Assembly (NCBI GenBank): GCA_963575745.1
Contig: CAUYUJ010015837.1
Span: 1-64,000 of the forward strand
Direction of reading: 5' to 3'
DNA: 64,000 nt
DNA from: Prorocentrum cordatum
Lineage: Eukaryota > Sar > Dinophyceae > Prorocentrales > Prorocentraceae
Below, piece after piece: positions 63,726 through 64,000 of this stretch; positions within the stretch are counted from its first letter, which is position 1; each line of letters opens with the position of its first letter. Below the pieces are notes generated by a model, which did no database searches, was not told where the DNA came from, and worked only from the letters and a program-made list of their open reading frames with translations. A program made the translations under genes and the position numbers.

Positions 63726-64000
63726 TATGTAATATAATGTAATGTATTCTAATTTAATATAATATAATGTGCTGTAGTGTAGTGTAATGTAATATAATGA
63801 AATGAAATGTAATGCAATGTAGTGTATGGTAATGTAATGTAATGTAATGCAATGTAGTGTAATGTAGTGTATTGTAGTGTAATGTAATGTATTGTAATGT
63901 AATGTGTTGTATGTAATGCAATGCAATGTAATGTAATGTATTGTAATGTAATGTAATGTAATGTAATGTAATGTAAATGTAATGTAATGTAATGTAATGT
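63726..64000. repeat. TAATG pentanucleotide array, runs off the window
   Basis: (AATGT)n with TGTAG, TGCAA and ATATA variants, purest from about 63935 to the end. Confidence 0.9.

Noticed and set aside
1-64000. CRISPR arrays or bacterial operons
   Set aside because: Direct repeats here are either contiguous or separated by other repeats, with no unique equal-length spacers, no cas genes and no ribosome-binding-site spacing.
1-64000. Dinoflagellate spliced-leader gene or spliced-leader relict
   Set aside because: I looked for the conserved leader core (AGCCATTTTGGCTCAAG) and did not find it by eye; a computed search could still reveal a diverged copy.

Overview
This window looks like nuclear DNA of a dinoflagellate. 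The evidence is indirect but points one way. The sequence is GC-rich and dominated by microsatellites, minisatellites and several interleaved dispersed-repeat families. Coding matter is scarce and mostly broken. Two short exon-like pieces (about 7305-7487 and 27575-27739) carry a Cys/Trp-rich motif (YDC..G..NW..GWS..K..WCC......GC) that I associate with dinoflagellate proteins. No ribosomal, tRNA, spliced-leader or CRISPR sequence was recognised. There is no bacterial-style operon.

Layout, left to right. 1-7300: GGA tracts, a ~100-bp minisatellite (955-2165), a first GGCCTCTTGGGG-array element (2415-3095), small tandem repeats, and copies of several dispersed repeats. 7756-19948: head-to-tail copies of one composite repeat, here named DR1. 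It has a head module, ~41-bp internal units, variable minisatellites, a conserved ~105-bp tail ending TCTTAAAATGATTG, and usually a (TTG)n run. DR1 copy 1 contains a ~2.4-kb fold-back (7936-9282 against 9361-10311). DR1 copy 2 is split by a 5'-truncated non-LTR retrotransposon (10634-14899: endonuclease, reverse transcriptase, zinc finger, RNase H) flanked by a 17-bp target-site duplication. 16789-24101: three copies of a second family, here DR2 (~755-920 bp). Each has a (TTG)n run at its 3' end, and two are tandem. 24190-27150: a ~120-unit 9-bp array, AT-rich microsatellites and a GGATTC-type array matching one at 20350-21730.

27150-43400: dispersed repeats in both orientations, a short terminal-inverted-repeat element (30906-31576), a CCG tract, a 2.1-kb TAGCCCTA array holding a 68-bp perfect palindrome, and long GGA tracts. 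43400-46200: the only host-gene-like stretch of any length. It is the C-terminal half of a UPF1-like SF1 helicase (44410 to about 45460), readable only by changing frame, with a further open frame behind it. 46200-64000: intron-like or intergenic DNA, a mirrored tetranucleotide tract (49240-50180), a second terminal-inverted-repeat element (51049-52281), more GGCCTCTTGGGG arrays, an unrecognised exon-like frame (about 56560-56830), a 452-bp tandem repeat on the opposite strand, and a (TAATG)n tract running off the end.

The main story is retroposition and repeat turnover, not a pathway. Two repeat families share a 5' AATAATTATTG start and a 3' (TTG)n end, lie in one orientation, and are nested with a LINE. 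All similarities were judged by eye.
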